This document shows, piece after piece, positions 8,779 to 18,400 of a stretch of 64,000 bases of DNA. The position numbers were made by a program, and so were the translations under genes. The notes beneath the pieces are model-generated. The model made no database searches and was not told the DNA's origin. It worked only from the letters and a program-made list of their open reading frames with translations. The stretch's first letter is position 1. The number at the start of each line of letters is the position of its first letter. This DNA is from Vibrio ezurae NBRC 102218. GTDB taxonomy: Bacteria; Pseudomonadota; Gammaproteobacteria; Enterobacterales; Vibrionaceae. The stretch covers positions 1-64,000 of the forward strand of contig NZ_BATM01000020.1 in the NCBI RefSeq assembly GCF_000467185.1, in the 5' to 3' direction.

Positions 8779-10670
8779 TGACCACAATTCTTCAAGATCC
8801 TTTAACGGTTATCTTTAGTGCATTGATCATCATTGGTGCGCTAGTAGCAGCATTTACGCTACATGGTGCGACTGGAAAACTGATTAAACAACTTAATCAG
8901 GCAATTAGCGAACTTGGTAAGCTAAAGCATCAGGTTGATGACGATGACGAAGGTAATGAAGTGGAACAGGATTGGATACCTAATTCAGCATCTATTGCAT
9001 ATCAAAATTACGACAAGATTCATTCGCTGATTCAAAAAGTAAAGTATTTAGCACCATCGTGGAGATCTTATTGCAGAAGTATGCAGCTTCCGGATACTCA
9101 CTACACTCGTAAGCCGGGTCAAGCGCCAGTGCTGAGAAATACAGTACAGGTAAACTCAGTGTTCAATATGGAAACGGTTGTTGAGCCTCATGTGAATGTT
9201 CGCCAATACACCGCGATCCCAAACATGCTGACGGGCGCAGGTTTATTGTTTACCTTCGTTGGTTTGATGATAGGTATTAGTGAGGCTTCTGTAGGCTTAA
9301 GTTCATCAGATATTGAATCGGCTAAAGCTTCGTTAAATCCACTTCTATCTGGTGCTAGTATTGCATTTACCACCTCTGTAGTGGGTATTATCTGCTCTAT
9401 GATTTTCTCTTGGTATGAGAAATCGCGTTTCCATAAATTAGAAGTCACAGTTAAAGACTTTAGTGACTACCTAGCTTCACATGTTGAAGTGATTGATTCT
9501 GATAAGTTGGCTGCAATGCAACTTGAAGCGACTGAAGCTCAGACAAAAGCACTGACTGATTTCCAAGTAGACCAACAACGAATCACCGACGAAACCATTA
9601 GCCGTGTATCTCGTGAATTCCGAGAATCCTTACTGGAGACTGCTGGCACAGAGATCAAGCAGATGGGCATTGTCCTACAGGAGATGAATACTGGGCTACT
9701 GTCTAATATAGAGCGTTTCTCGGAAGCACAAGATAAGACTTGGGAAACCACTTCAAAATTGACCTCGAATCTAGAGGCCTCAGTTCAAAGCTTAACTCAA
9801 CAGCTATCGACTTCAGTTGAAGAGATGTCGTCTCGTGAACAAGAAGTGATTACTCACGTAGAAAACGTAGTTTCAGCGATGACAGACACTGTTCAAGCTA
9901 AAGTTATTGAGGTTTCTGAAAACTACACAACCACGATGCGCCAAACGTCAGTTGAGTTTGCGAATATCCCGCACCAGTTGGCTCAGCTAACGTCTGAACA
10001 CATGAATAGTTCATTGCAGCAATATCAGACATTGACCAGTGAAATGTTGCCACTGATGTTACAGCAGGTAGCCGAAAGCCTGAGTGAGCAAGTTTCTAAT
10101 TTAGCTCAGCAGATGCGCACTGCAGAATCTGCTGTAGCAGATTCGATAGCTCAACTTCCGTATGTAGTTGATAGCTTCAAGAAGATGAATGCAGAACTTG
10201 TTGGCAATGTTCAAGTGGTCAACCAGCTGAATTCAAGCTCGATGAACTGCTTGGAAGGATTCAACCAAGTGATGACTAATCTAGATTCTGCATCACATCA
10301 GTTCGTTGAGGCTAATCAACAAACAAGTAACACCCTTAAGCAGTTCCAAGGCTTGGTAGAGCACGCTCAAGTGAGTGTAATGACTACAGCTCAATCAAAC
10401 CAAGCTATCTCTAAGGCTGCCGAGCAATTGAATTCACTTGTTGCTTCGCAAGCTGGCTTTGCCACTCAGTTTGAAGCTTCTCTGAACCAGTCTTTTGAGC
10501 AACTCAACCAAGGCTTAGAGCAATATGCTACTCACGCGAACAAGCAGCTACTGAACATGGATAGTAAGTCTGCAGATGTTGCAAATAACCTAATGGAAGC
10601 CGCGAATGAGATTGGTGCATTAGTAAATGACCTTTCGAGTACCGAGTATAAGAAGGTAGCTCAAGCGTGA
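8778..10670 (+). CDS. MotA/TolQ/ExbB-like (ZorA-like) membrane protein with coiled-coil tail, copy 2
   Basis: This is a second motor ring subunit of 630 residues. Membrane segments lie at about 10-28, 148-168 (NMLTGAGLLFTFVGLMIGI) and 191-211 (GASIAFTTSVVGIICSMIF), the classic MotA/ExbB spacing with a large cytoplasmic loop between the first two. An acidic patch (DDDDEGNE) lies in that loop. Residues from about 220 to the end are a long Gln/Ser-rich helical tail. It is clearly distinct in sequence from the first MotA-like protein (4258-6714), so this is not a recent duplication. It overlaps the next gene by four bases. Confidence 0.75.
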   Translation: MTTILQDPLTVIFSALIIIGALVAAFTLHGATGKLIKQLNQAISELGKLKHQVDDDDEGNEVEQDWIPNSASIAYQNYDKIHSLIQKVKYLAPSWRSYCRSMQLPDTHYTRKPGQAPVLRNTVQVNSVFNMETVVEPHVNVRQYTAIPNMLTGAGLLFTFVGLMIGISEASVGLSSSDIESAKASLNPLLSGASIAFTTSVVGIICSMIFSWYEKSRFHKLEVTVKDFSDYLASHVEVIDSDKLAAMQLEATEAQTKALTDFQVDQQRITDETISRVSREFRESLLETAGTEIKQMGIVLQEMNTGLLSNIERFSEAQDKTWETTSKLTSNLEASVQSLTQQLSTSVEEMSSREQEVITHVENVVSAMTDTVQAKVIEVSENYTTTMRQTSVEFANIPHQLAQLTSEHMNSSLQQYQTLTSEMLPLMLQQVAESLSEQVSNLAQQMRTAESAVADSIAQLPYVVDSFKKMNAELVGNVQVVNQLNSSSMNCLEGFNQVMTNLDSASHQFVEANQQTSNTLKQFQGLVEHAQVSVMTTAQSNQAISKAAEQLNSLVASQAGFATQFEASLNQSFEQLNQGLEQYATHANKQLLNMDSKSADVANNLMEAANEIGALVNDLSSTEYKKVAQA

Positions 10671-11443
10671 GACTGAAAAGGCAAAGTGAGGACTCAAGTT
10701 ACATGATGTCTGTTTCAGACATCATGTCCGGTTTAATGTTTATCTTCATTATTACCCTTGCAATTTTTGTTATCGACTTCTTGATTGCATCGAGAGAACA
10801 CGAAGAGAAAATGCAAGAGTTAACTCAGATTTTGAGTAGATTTGAAGAAAACAATCGTATGCGTGGTGCTATGCTGACTGATATTCAAGATGCTCTAGCT
10901 AAACGCAGCATCGAGGTAGATATCGATGCGGAGCATGGTGTACTTCGTTTAAATGAGAATGCTGTACGATTTACAACGGGGTCGGCTGATTTACGTGGGG
11001 AGCAGTTAGAGCGCTTGGAGGTTGTGGCGAAAGTACTAGCAGAGATTCTACCTTGTTATGGTAGCAATCAACCTGATAATGGAAAGTGCCTAGCTGATAC
11101 CCAAGGAAAGATCGACTCAGTTTTTATTGAAGGGCACACGGATAATGTCCCAATTGGAGGGCGACTTGCTAAAAAGTATAAGGATAACTGGGAGCTATCC
11201 GCGGATAGAGCCATGTTTACTTATCGTGAAGTCACTAACAGTCAACCACTGCTAGCTTCAATGTTAAACACCAATGCTCAACCTGTAATTAGTGTGAGTG
11301 GCTATGGTGAAGGCAGGCCTGTTCCAGGACATGCACATCCGTACCCTAAAAATGATCCTATAAACCGACGCATTGACTTCAGGTTTATTATGACTCCACC
11401 AACTGTAACTGAAGCTCAGAATGCAATTGAGGGAAACCTCTAA
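10667..11443 (+). CDS. MotB-like (ZorB-like) protein with intact OmpA domain, copy 2
   Basis: This 258-residue stator-type protein starts at a GTG overlapping the upstream stop codon. One membrane segment (about 18-40) begins with SVSDIMSGL, where D18 is the MotB-type ion-carrying aspartate. A short coiled coil follows, then a well-conserved OmpA/MotB peptidoglycan-binding domain with IEGHTDNVP at about residue 153, LSADRA, SGYGEGRP and NRRIDFRF. It closely resembles the last protein of the operon (12410-13378), and the aspartate is at residue 18 in both. It probably anchors the second motor to the cell wall. Confidence 0.8.
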   Translation: MRLKRQSEDSSYMMSVSDIMSGLMFIFIITLAIFVIDFLIASREHEEKMQELTQILSRFEENNRMRGAMLTDIQDALAKRSIEVDIDAEHGVLRLNENAVRFTTGSADLRGEQLERLEVVAKVLAEILPCYGSNQPDNGKCLADTQGKIDSVFIEGHTDNVPIGGRLAKKYKDNWELSADRAMFTYREVTNSQPLLASMLNTNAQPVISVSGYGEGRPVPGHAHPYPKNDPINRRIDFRFIMTPPTVTEAQNAIEGNL

Positions 11444-12408
11444 TGAATAAGTTCAGCGTAGCATCGTCATTAGCAAATGCTTCGAGGCATATACATACAC
11501 AATTAATTAATCAATCTTGGGCACCAACGGATGACGAGTTGCGCATAGGTTTTAAGCACACAGAGCACTTAACTCAGCAAAATAAATTAAATACTAAGAA
11601 TGTTTCTCTTTACGGTCAAAGGGTTATGGCGCATTTATGTGTTTTAGAACCCTCGAAGCGAGCTGCTATGGGTAATGTACTGGAAGTTGAAGATTTCTGG
11701 CCACAAGCTTATACGGTTTTTAAGTCGCGCAATGATGTCATTAGTTGTGATGTGCTTTTAACTAATATTAACAATCTTACCCAGTCTAGGTTATCGACGA
11801 AACTACCAGAACTAGCCTCTGACATCTTCAATCTCTCATTAGATGTCAAACTTGGTTCTAGTAGAGCTAGGTGTTTTGCATCCAATCATCAAGGAATCTT
11901 AGATAAAGATATTAGTAGCTTTGTTGGAGCTCTAGAAGCTCAGCACCTAGCGTGGATAGATGAAAAATTTGAACTCTTCAGTAACTTAACAGGTGAGTTT
12001 GTTGATTCACCTAATTTCCATTGGGTGAACCATTTCTTCCGCGTCTACGTTAAACAAGGGCTTGTTTCAAATATTGATATTTATTGCTCATCAGAGACAT
12101 GGTCAGAGCTTGGTCGTTACATCCCTCAAAGTATAGTATTAAGCGAGATCAGCAATAATGATATCTATTTGATAATGCAAGTTGGGAATGCTGTTGTTGC
12201 TTACTCAACTCAAGCTGAAGCATGTTTTATCGCTGAGTTAGGTACTAAAGTAACCAGCTTTAATGAGGTTGTTTCCTTGTTGCCAGAACTCAAGTTCAAC
12301 CTAGGTATTCATTTGAGTAAAACCGGTCTGTGGCAGTATCGAGCTTCATACATGCTAAAGAATGCGACAAAGTTTGCACCTAAACGTGCTGACTACATGG
12401 TGAAGTAA
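11443..12408 (+). CDS. Hypothetical protein in the Zorya-like operon
   Basis: I do not recognise this 321-residue protein. It has no signal peptide and no clear membrane segment, so it is probably cytoplasmic. It is Asn/Ser/Leu-rich, with a mixed alpha/beta appearance in the C-terminal half (SNNDIYLIMQVGNAVVAYS). It sits between two MotB-like genes, overlaps the upstream one by one base (TAATG) and ends two bases before the next. The EH-signature protein follows the first motor pair, so this gene may play the matching role for the second motor. That is inference from position only. Confidence 0.65.
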   Translation: MNKFSVASSLANASRHIHTQLINQSWAPTDDELRIGFKHTEHLTQQNKLNTKNVSLYGQRVMAHLCVLEPSKRAAMGNVLEVEDFWPQAYTVFKSRNDVISCDVLLTNINNLTQSRLSTKLPELASDIFNLSLDVKLGSSRARCFASNHQGILDKDISSFVGALEAQHLAWIDEKFELFSNLTGEFVDSPNFHWVNHFFRVYVKQGLVSNIDIYCSSETWSELGRYIPQSIVLSEISNNDIYLIMQVGNAVVAYSTQAEACFIAELGTKVTSFNEVVSLLPELKFNLGIHLSKTGLWQYRASYMLKNATKFAPKRADYMVK

Positions 12409-12409
12409 C

Positions 12410-13378
12410 GTGGCAAGTAAAAAGTACTCAGACGATGGAAGCTATATTCTTTCTGTCTCAGACATCATGTCAGGTTTGATTTTTGTATTCATTATATTGC
12501 TCGCTGTTTTTATGATTTCTTTGATGTCAGCAAACGAAGACAGTTTGCGTAAAGAGAATGAATATCAAGCCAACATTGCAAAACTCAAAAGTAGAGAAGC
12601 AAAGCTCGTTGAAAAAGAACAACAAGCTAACAAGATGCGAGTCAGTCTAGAACAAAAGAACGCAGAGTTACTAAAGAAAGAAGCTGCGTCTCAGGTACTT
12701 CAAGCACAGTTAGAAGAGCAGAACGATAAGCTCATTTCCGAAAGAAACGCTGCTAGGGGCTATCTTTCTGGGATAGTAGAAAACTCGCAAACACGTGTTG
12801 CTTTACTCAATACCATCGAAAGTACTCTTCAGAAGCATGGGTTGGTGGTAGACATGGATATGGAGCATGGCGTGATGCGCCTTGGTGAAGACGCGATTCT
12901 CTTTCCAACGGGTAAGGCTACGCTAAATAACACTTATCTTGAGCGCTTACAGACTGTCTCCAACGTTCTAGCTCAAATCCTCCCTTGTTACGCCGACGAA
13001 CAGCCGAGCAACTTGCACTGTCTTCCAGAGACAAAAGGCAAACTGAACTCAGTCTTCATTGAAGGACATACGGATAATGTACCGATCAGGGGAGCATTGC
13101 TAAACCAGTTCGCAGACAACCGAGATCTATCTACTGCACGGGCCAACTATACATTCAATAAGTTGGTGAACGATACTGAACTTTTAAAGCTGATGCAGAA
13201 CAAGCAACACCAGCCAATATTTAGTGTCAGCGGTTACGGTGATGATAGGCCTGTGACAGGTCATGCTCATCTTGAGCCAACTAGTGACCCTAAGAATAGA
13301 CGTATAGATTTTAGGTTCATTATGTCGCCGCCTTCTACCACAGATGTTCAGAAAGCTCTCGATGGAAATCTAGGATAG
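12410..13378 (+). CDS. MotB-like (ZorB-like) protein with coiled-coil insert, copy 3
   Basis: This 322-residue protein starts at a GTG two bases after the upstream stop codon. The N-terminus is nearly the same as in copy 2 (SVSDIMSGL with D18), followed by one membrane segment. A Lys/Glu-rich coiled coil of about 80 residues (45-125) is inserted before the OmpA domain. That domain is intact, with IEGHTDNVP near 218, SGYGDDRP and NRRIDFRF. The longer coiled coil would place its peptidoglycan-binding domain further from the membrane than in copy 2. The two may form a mixed stator dimer on one MotA-like ring. Confidence 0.8.
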   Translation: MASKKYSDDGSYILSVSDIMSGLIFVFIILLAVFMISLMSANEDSLRKENEYQANIAKLKSREAKLVEKEQQANKMRVSLEQKNAELLKKEAASQVLQAQLEEQNDKLISERNAARGYLSGIVENSQTRVALLNTIESTLQKHGLVVDMDMEHGVMRLGEDAILFPTGKATLNNTYLERLQTVSNVLAQILPCYADEQPSNLHCLPETKGKLNSVFIEGHTDNVPIRGALLNQFADNRDLSTARANYTFNKLVNDTELLKLMQNKQHQPIFSVSGYGDDRPVTGHAHLEPTSDPKNRRIDFRFIMSPPSTTDVQKALDGNLG

Positions 13379-13594
13379 TTATTTGATAGTTTATTAAAAG
13401 CCATGCCTAATTTTATGGGGTCACTTCATTTCGAACATGGTTTTTTCTTAAATGACTTGGCGCAAAGTGATCAGCGTACTTCCACAGTCTTAGATAATAT
13501 GTTCAAGAAATATGGGTAAGTTCATAAGCTTATAAAGCGTGCATGTGAACAATCACATATAGAATGTCGCCATCTTAGGAATTGAGGAGCTCGA

Positions 13595-13954
13595 ATGCTT
13601 ACACCCATTATCGAAGTCTGTGATGATATGCAGAATATTCATTCACCATTCACTGGTCGAATGATTTACGGCCAGAATCTTGATGATGAAGTTTATCAAG
13701 AACTATCGGAGCTTCAGGCCGACCCTTCAAAAGATCAATCAATTCTTTTTGTTTATGACGCAGAGAATCAGGAATACCTATATCTGTCTAAAACACTACT
13801 AGATGGTATCGACTTTGACCCCGAAGAGGTTGAAGTCGATGCTAAGCAGTTGCTTGGGATTCTTGGTAGAAGTGACTTAATCGCGTTTCGACAGTGTGGA
13901 AATTTCCTACTAGGAGATTGTTGGACTGTATTTTGCCCAGTAGTAAGTGAGTAA
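13595..13954 (+). CDS. Small acidic protein, paralogue 1
   Basis: This 119-residue soluble, strongly acidic protein has unknown function. A good ribosome-binding site (GAGGAG) precedes the ATG. It is a diverged paralogue of the next protein. Both share a start like PIIEVCDD / PVIKIQDD, a SPF-TG / SPY-SG turn, a SILFVYD / TILFCYV strand and a Trp/Phe-rich end (GDCWTVF / GETWWGF). Its size, acidity and tandem duplication recall immunity-type or DNA-mimic proteins, but no family is recognised. Confidence 0.7.
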   Translation: MLTPIIEVCDDMQNIHSPFTGRMIYGQNLDDEVYQELSELQADPSKDQSILFVYDAENQEYLYLSKTLLDGIDFDPEEVEVDAKQLLGILGRSDLIAFRQCGNFLLGDCWTVFCPVVSE

Positions 13955-13960
13955 TTGAAA

Positions 13961-14308
13961 ATGGCTATCCCAGTAATAAAAATTCAAGACGACCGAGAAG
14001 CACTGTTCTCTCCATATTCGGGCCTTGTTTTGTACGGCGAACATGCAGAAAACATGATCGATCTGTTTGATAAAGCGGAAGCGGGTGACGGTGAAATTGA
14101 AGAAGATCCTACAATTCTGTTCTGCTATGTATCTGATGTATGCATGTATTCGTACGTCCACCCGAAGCTTCGCGAGCTTTTCGACTTTGAGAGCGATGAT
14201 ATTGATCCCGCTGAACTGTGCAACAAGCTAAATGTAGATTCAAGTTTGGCGTTTCAGCATGATGCAGGCTGGTCTGGCGAAACCTGGTGGGGTTTCGGGA
14301 AAATTTAA
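13961..14308 (+). CDS. Small acidic protein, paralogue 2
   Basis: This 115-residue acidic protein is paralogous to the one upstream. The likely start is the ATG at 13961; a TTG at 13955 is also in frame. It begins within a few bases of the upstream stop codon, so the pair is cotranscribed. It has no signal peptide or membrane segment. The conserved tryptophans near the C-terminus (HDAGWSGETWWGF) suggest a folded ligand- or protein-binding unit. The function is unknown. Confidence 0.7.
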   Translation: MAIPVIKIQDDREALFSPYSGLVLYGEHAENMIDLFDKAEAGDGEIEEDPTILFCYVSDVCMYSYVHPKLRELFDFESDDIDPAELCNKLNVDSSLAFQHDAGWSGETWWGFGKI

Positions 14309-14344
14309 CTAAGGATTCATTTCCTACTTAAAAGTGAAAAGAGA

Positions 14345-15289
14345 ATGAAGAGAAGTATTCAGCAACAACTCATTAAAGACTTTGGTGGGGAACCTGTTTC
14401 AGCTTTGTCTATTGATGGTGTAAGAGATTTTTCTTTTACAGTAAGAGATACGGGTTTAAAAAAAGCTGTTGGTGTTATCGAAGATTTTCTGACGCTGCTT
14501 AAACTGGCATTTGGCAATGAAGTAAGCGAAAGGAAGATAGCTGTTGCTTTTATTCTGTTACCGATCATTTTGATTAGGCACCCCAAAAGAACGCTGGTCG
14601 CGATCTCAGGTTTTTATCGTGCTGTTAAGCTAAATCTTCATAAAAGTTACGATATTAACTTCAAAAGTGGAAGTGAGATTAAAGGTAGCGCTTGCGTGCT
14701 TTCAAGACATGCAGTTGTATTAGCTGATAGATATAGTGGCGAGTCTAGTGAAAGAACACTCTCTCACGAAGCAATGCATTTGCTCCAGTACCGCTTCATT
14801 GATAAAGATGAACATAATGAACTAATGTCACCTAGTTTGGAATGTGCTTTTCCCTTTGGCCACGCTGAATTAGATGGCTTTGATGAGAGCTCTAGTTACC
14901 TCTTGAATCGCTATGAATTGGAAGTAATTATTCATGAGTTAGTTAGGCATCACTACGCAGTTTACAAAAAAATACCCCAAGATATTGGGGAGTTTAAGGA
15001 ATTCGCAATTGAAGCTTTTAAGCTTGGTGTCGATGTAGATGACCAACTCGGAAGCGATTTCACAGAAATCGTACGCTTGAGCCGATATGAGTCTGTTACT
15101 CAACAAAATAAAGGGAAATCAGACGATAATTCATATAAGCGAATTATTCACAGAATCATAGATGAATGGCTAGCCCCCTGCTATGCAAACCTCTTGCAAT
15201 ACTATGGCGATGAAAACGCATCATTAGCTTTCAAGTCTCAAATTAAGGGTCCAAACCTATACAATCGCGTCTATCGTTGCCCACATTAG
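14345..15289 (+). CDS. Predicted HExxH zinc metallopeptidase
   Basis: This 314-residue protein contains a zincin-type motif, H141-E-A-M-H145, in SHEAMHLLQYRF, which is the main evidence for a metallopeptidase-like fold. The third zinc ligand is not obvious. A hydrophobic stretch at about 60-78 (IAVAFILLPIILI) could be a membrane segment. It lies 36 bp after the acidic paralogue pair and may be expressed with it. Because the motif is short, peptidase activity is a prediction only. The gene sits between the Zorya-like operon and the type I restriction system. Confidence 0.55.
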   Translation: MKRSIQQQLIKDFGGEPVSALSIDGVRDFSFTVRDTGLKKAVGVIEDFLTLLKLAFGNEVSERKIAVAFILLPIILIRHPKRTLVAISGFYRAVKLNLHKSYDINFKSGSEIKGSACVLSRHAVVLADRYSGESSERTLSHEAMHLLQYRFIDKDEHNELMSPSLECAFPFGHAELDGFDESSSYLLNRYELEVIIHELVRHHYAVYKKIPQDIGEFKEFAIEAFKLGVDVDDQLGSDFTEIVRLSRYESVTQQNKGKSDDNSYKRIIHRIIDEWLAPCYANLLQYYGDENASLAFKSQIKGPNLYNRVYRCPH

Positions 15290-15426
15290 GTGCGGATTAT
15301 CAACTTATTGATAAAATTCAATATATTTAGGTTTGTGGTAGTTATAATTGAGCTTGCATCAAAAAAGGCAGTTCGTTTCCTTCGATTTATTGTGTTCAAA
15401 CATATGAGGAAGCAATTACAGGTTTT

Positions 15427-18400
15427 ATGGAGAGCTTGATGTCGAAGTCCAATTTTGAGTTTTTAAGGGGTGTGAACGATTTTTTGTTTACCGTTGCGCG
15501 TGCGGCAGAGAACAATTATCCAGATGATCCCAACACTACGTTAGTAAAATTACGTCAGTTTGGTGAGGCTACAGCAAAGCACCTCGCTAAGTTGCTCGAT
15601 ATAGACACACCAGAAAACCAGCATGATTTGTTACGTGAACTGGGTAAAATTCCCTTTGTTGATGATGGGATCTTAAATGTATTCCATAAACTACGTAAAA
15701 TTGGCAACCAAGCGGTTCACGAATATCACGATGATTTGCAAGATGCTGAAATGTGTTTGCGCCTCGCATTCCGCCTTGCAGTTTGGTACTACCGATTAGT
15801 CACTAAAAACTTCGACTTCTCAGCTCCTGAGTTTATCCTTCCTAGCTCCGAAAATGGCACGCAATTTGAAGAAGAGCTTCTTAGCCTCAAGCAAGAATTA
15901 GCATTAGCTCGCCAAAGTGAAACACAGACTAAAGCGGAAGTAGAGGCTCAACAAGCCAAGCTAACGGCGTTAAATGGTTATATTTCCGTATTGGAAAGTA
16001 AGCAAGAAGAGACACAAGAGCAGTCCCAAGCTCGCATCAGTGCTCTGGAGTCCAAACTCAAAGAGCAAGAAACAGATCTGTCGAAGAAGACTGAATCTGA
16101 GCGCAAGGCATACAAGCAGCAGATCACCAAAGAAGCGTCTTCGCGTGCTCTTAATCTAAGCGAAAGTGAGACTCGTTACCTCATCGATAATCAGCTTCGT
16201 AAAGCAGGTTGGGATGCGGATACTAAGAACCTTAACTTTGCCAACGGCACTCGCCCTCAAGTAGGTCGAAATATGGCTATTGCCGAATGGCCTACAGGCA
16301 AAGATGAGACAGGCCATACAGGTTTTGCAGATTATGTATTGTTCGTTGGGTTAAAGCCCATAGCGATTGTGGAAGCGAAAAAGGCTAATAAAGATGTGTC
16401 GGCTAAGCTGAATGAAGCATACCGCTACAGTAAGTATTTCGACTTTGACTTCCTGACAGGCGAGTTAAGGCAAGCGGCTTGTGGTAATGAACAACAAGAG
16501 CAGGTTGAAGAGGCGTTAGGCAATTATCTTCCTTCTTGGGCTGACTCTAGCGGTTCGCAACCGTTTAAAATTCCTTTTTGCTTCTCTGCCAATGGTCGCG
16601 GCTACAAAGCGGCCATAAAAACCAAAAGCGGTATCTGGTATCGAGATGTTCGCCACCCAACCAACATGCCGAAGGCGCTACCAGAGTGGCACAAGCCAGA
16701 AGAATTAGTCGCCAAACTAGCGAGTGATGATCAACTTAATAATAACTGGTTTGCGCGCAATCAAGATATGAGCGACCTTGGACTTCGTTATTACCAAGAA
16801 GAGGCGGTACTGGCGACAGAGCAAGCCATAGTCAATGGTCAGCAAGACATCTTATTAGCGATGGCCACAGGTACGGGTAAAACACGCACCGCCATTGCTT
16901 TAATGTATCGTTTGATTCAATCTCAGCGATTCAAGAGAGTGCTGTTTTTGGTGGATCGCACCTCCCTTGGTAAGCAAGCGCTGGATTCGTTTGAAGATAC
17001 CAGCATAAAAGGCGATACCTTCAACGCCATTTTTAACGTTAAAGGGCTGACAGACCGTTTCCCTGAAAACAGTACCAAAATTCATGTGGCTACCGTGCAG
17101 TCACTGGTTAAACGCACATTACAAAGTGACGAAGTGATGCCAGTAGGGCGTTACGATTGCATCATAGTCGATGAAGCCCACCGAGGGTATATCCTTGATA
17201 AAGAGCAGACGGAAGGAGAGGAAAAGTTCCGTAATGAGCAAGATTTCATTTCTTCTTATCGTCGCATTATAGATCACTTTGATGCTGTAAAGATCGCACT
17301 TACAGCCACCCCTGCACTGCATACCATAGACATCTTTGGTGGTGAGAAAAAGTCACCCGTTTATCGTTACAGTTACCGCAAGGCCGTGATTGATGGCTAT
17401 TTAACAGACCAAGAACCACCCATTCGCATCATCACCAAGCTCAGTGAGCAAGGGGTTTATTTATCGGGTGGTACCGAAGTGCAGCGTTTATCCAATCAGG
17501 GTGAACTAATTAACGATACCTTAGAAGATGAGCAAGGTTTTGAGGTGGCTGACTTTAACCGAGCCCTGATCGCATCAAACTTCAATAGAGTTGTGTGTGA
17601 AGAGCTAGTCAATCATATCGATCCTACTAGCCCACAAAAGACTCTGGTTTTTTGTGTTAATAACGCTCACGCCGACACTGTTGTTGATGAACTGCGAACA
17701 GCCTTTAAAGCTAAATACTCAGAGCTTGAGCACGACGCCATTATTAAAATAACCGGTGACTCCGACAAAGATTCAACTAAGGTTCAGTCAATGATCACGC
17801 GCTTCAAATTAGAGCGTTTGCCAAACATTGTAGTCACTGTTGACTTGCTCACTACGGGTATTGATGTCCCAAGCATCTGTAATCTGGTATTCATGCGTAA
17901 AGTACGCAGTCGTATTTTGTATGAACAGATGAAAGGACGAGCAACACGCTTGTGCCCTGATGTGGGTAAAACGTCATTTAAGATATTTGATGCGGTAGAT
18001 CTTTATTCTACCTTGCAAAGCGTCGACACCATGCGCCCAGTCGTGGTGCGCCCTAAAGTCGAGTTGCAAACCTTAGTCAATGAAATTACTGACTCAGAAA
18101 CCTATAAAACCCTTGAAGCGGATGGCAGAAGTTTTGCTGAACATAGCCATGAACAGCTGGTGGCAAAGCTGCACCGCATCGCGACCCATGCCAATTTCAA
18201 TCGCACTAAGTCTAAAGAGATAGATAGCCACATCAAGCGCTTTGATGAAATATGCCAAGATTCTGCGGGCTGTGATTTTGCAAACCTAGCCTCAACCCTA
18301 AAGCAAAAAGGTCCAAGATGGTCGGCAGAGGTGTTCAATAAGGTTCCTAACCTAGTAGGCCGCTTAGAGCAGTTAAAGCAAGAGATAAACGATTTACGTG

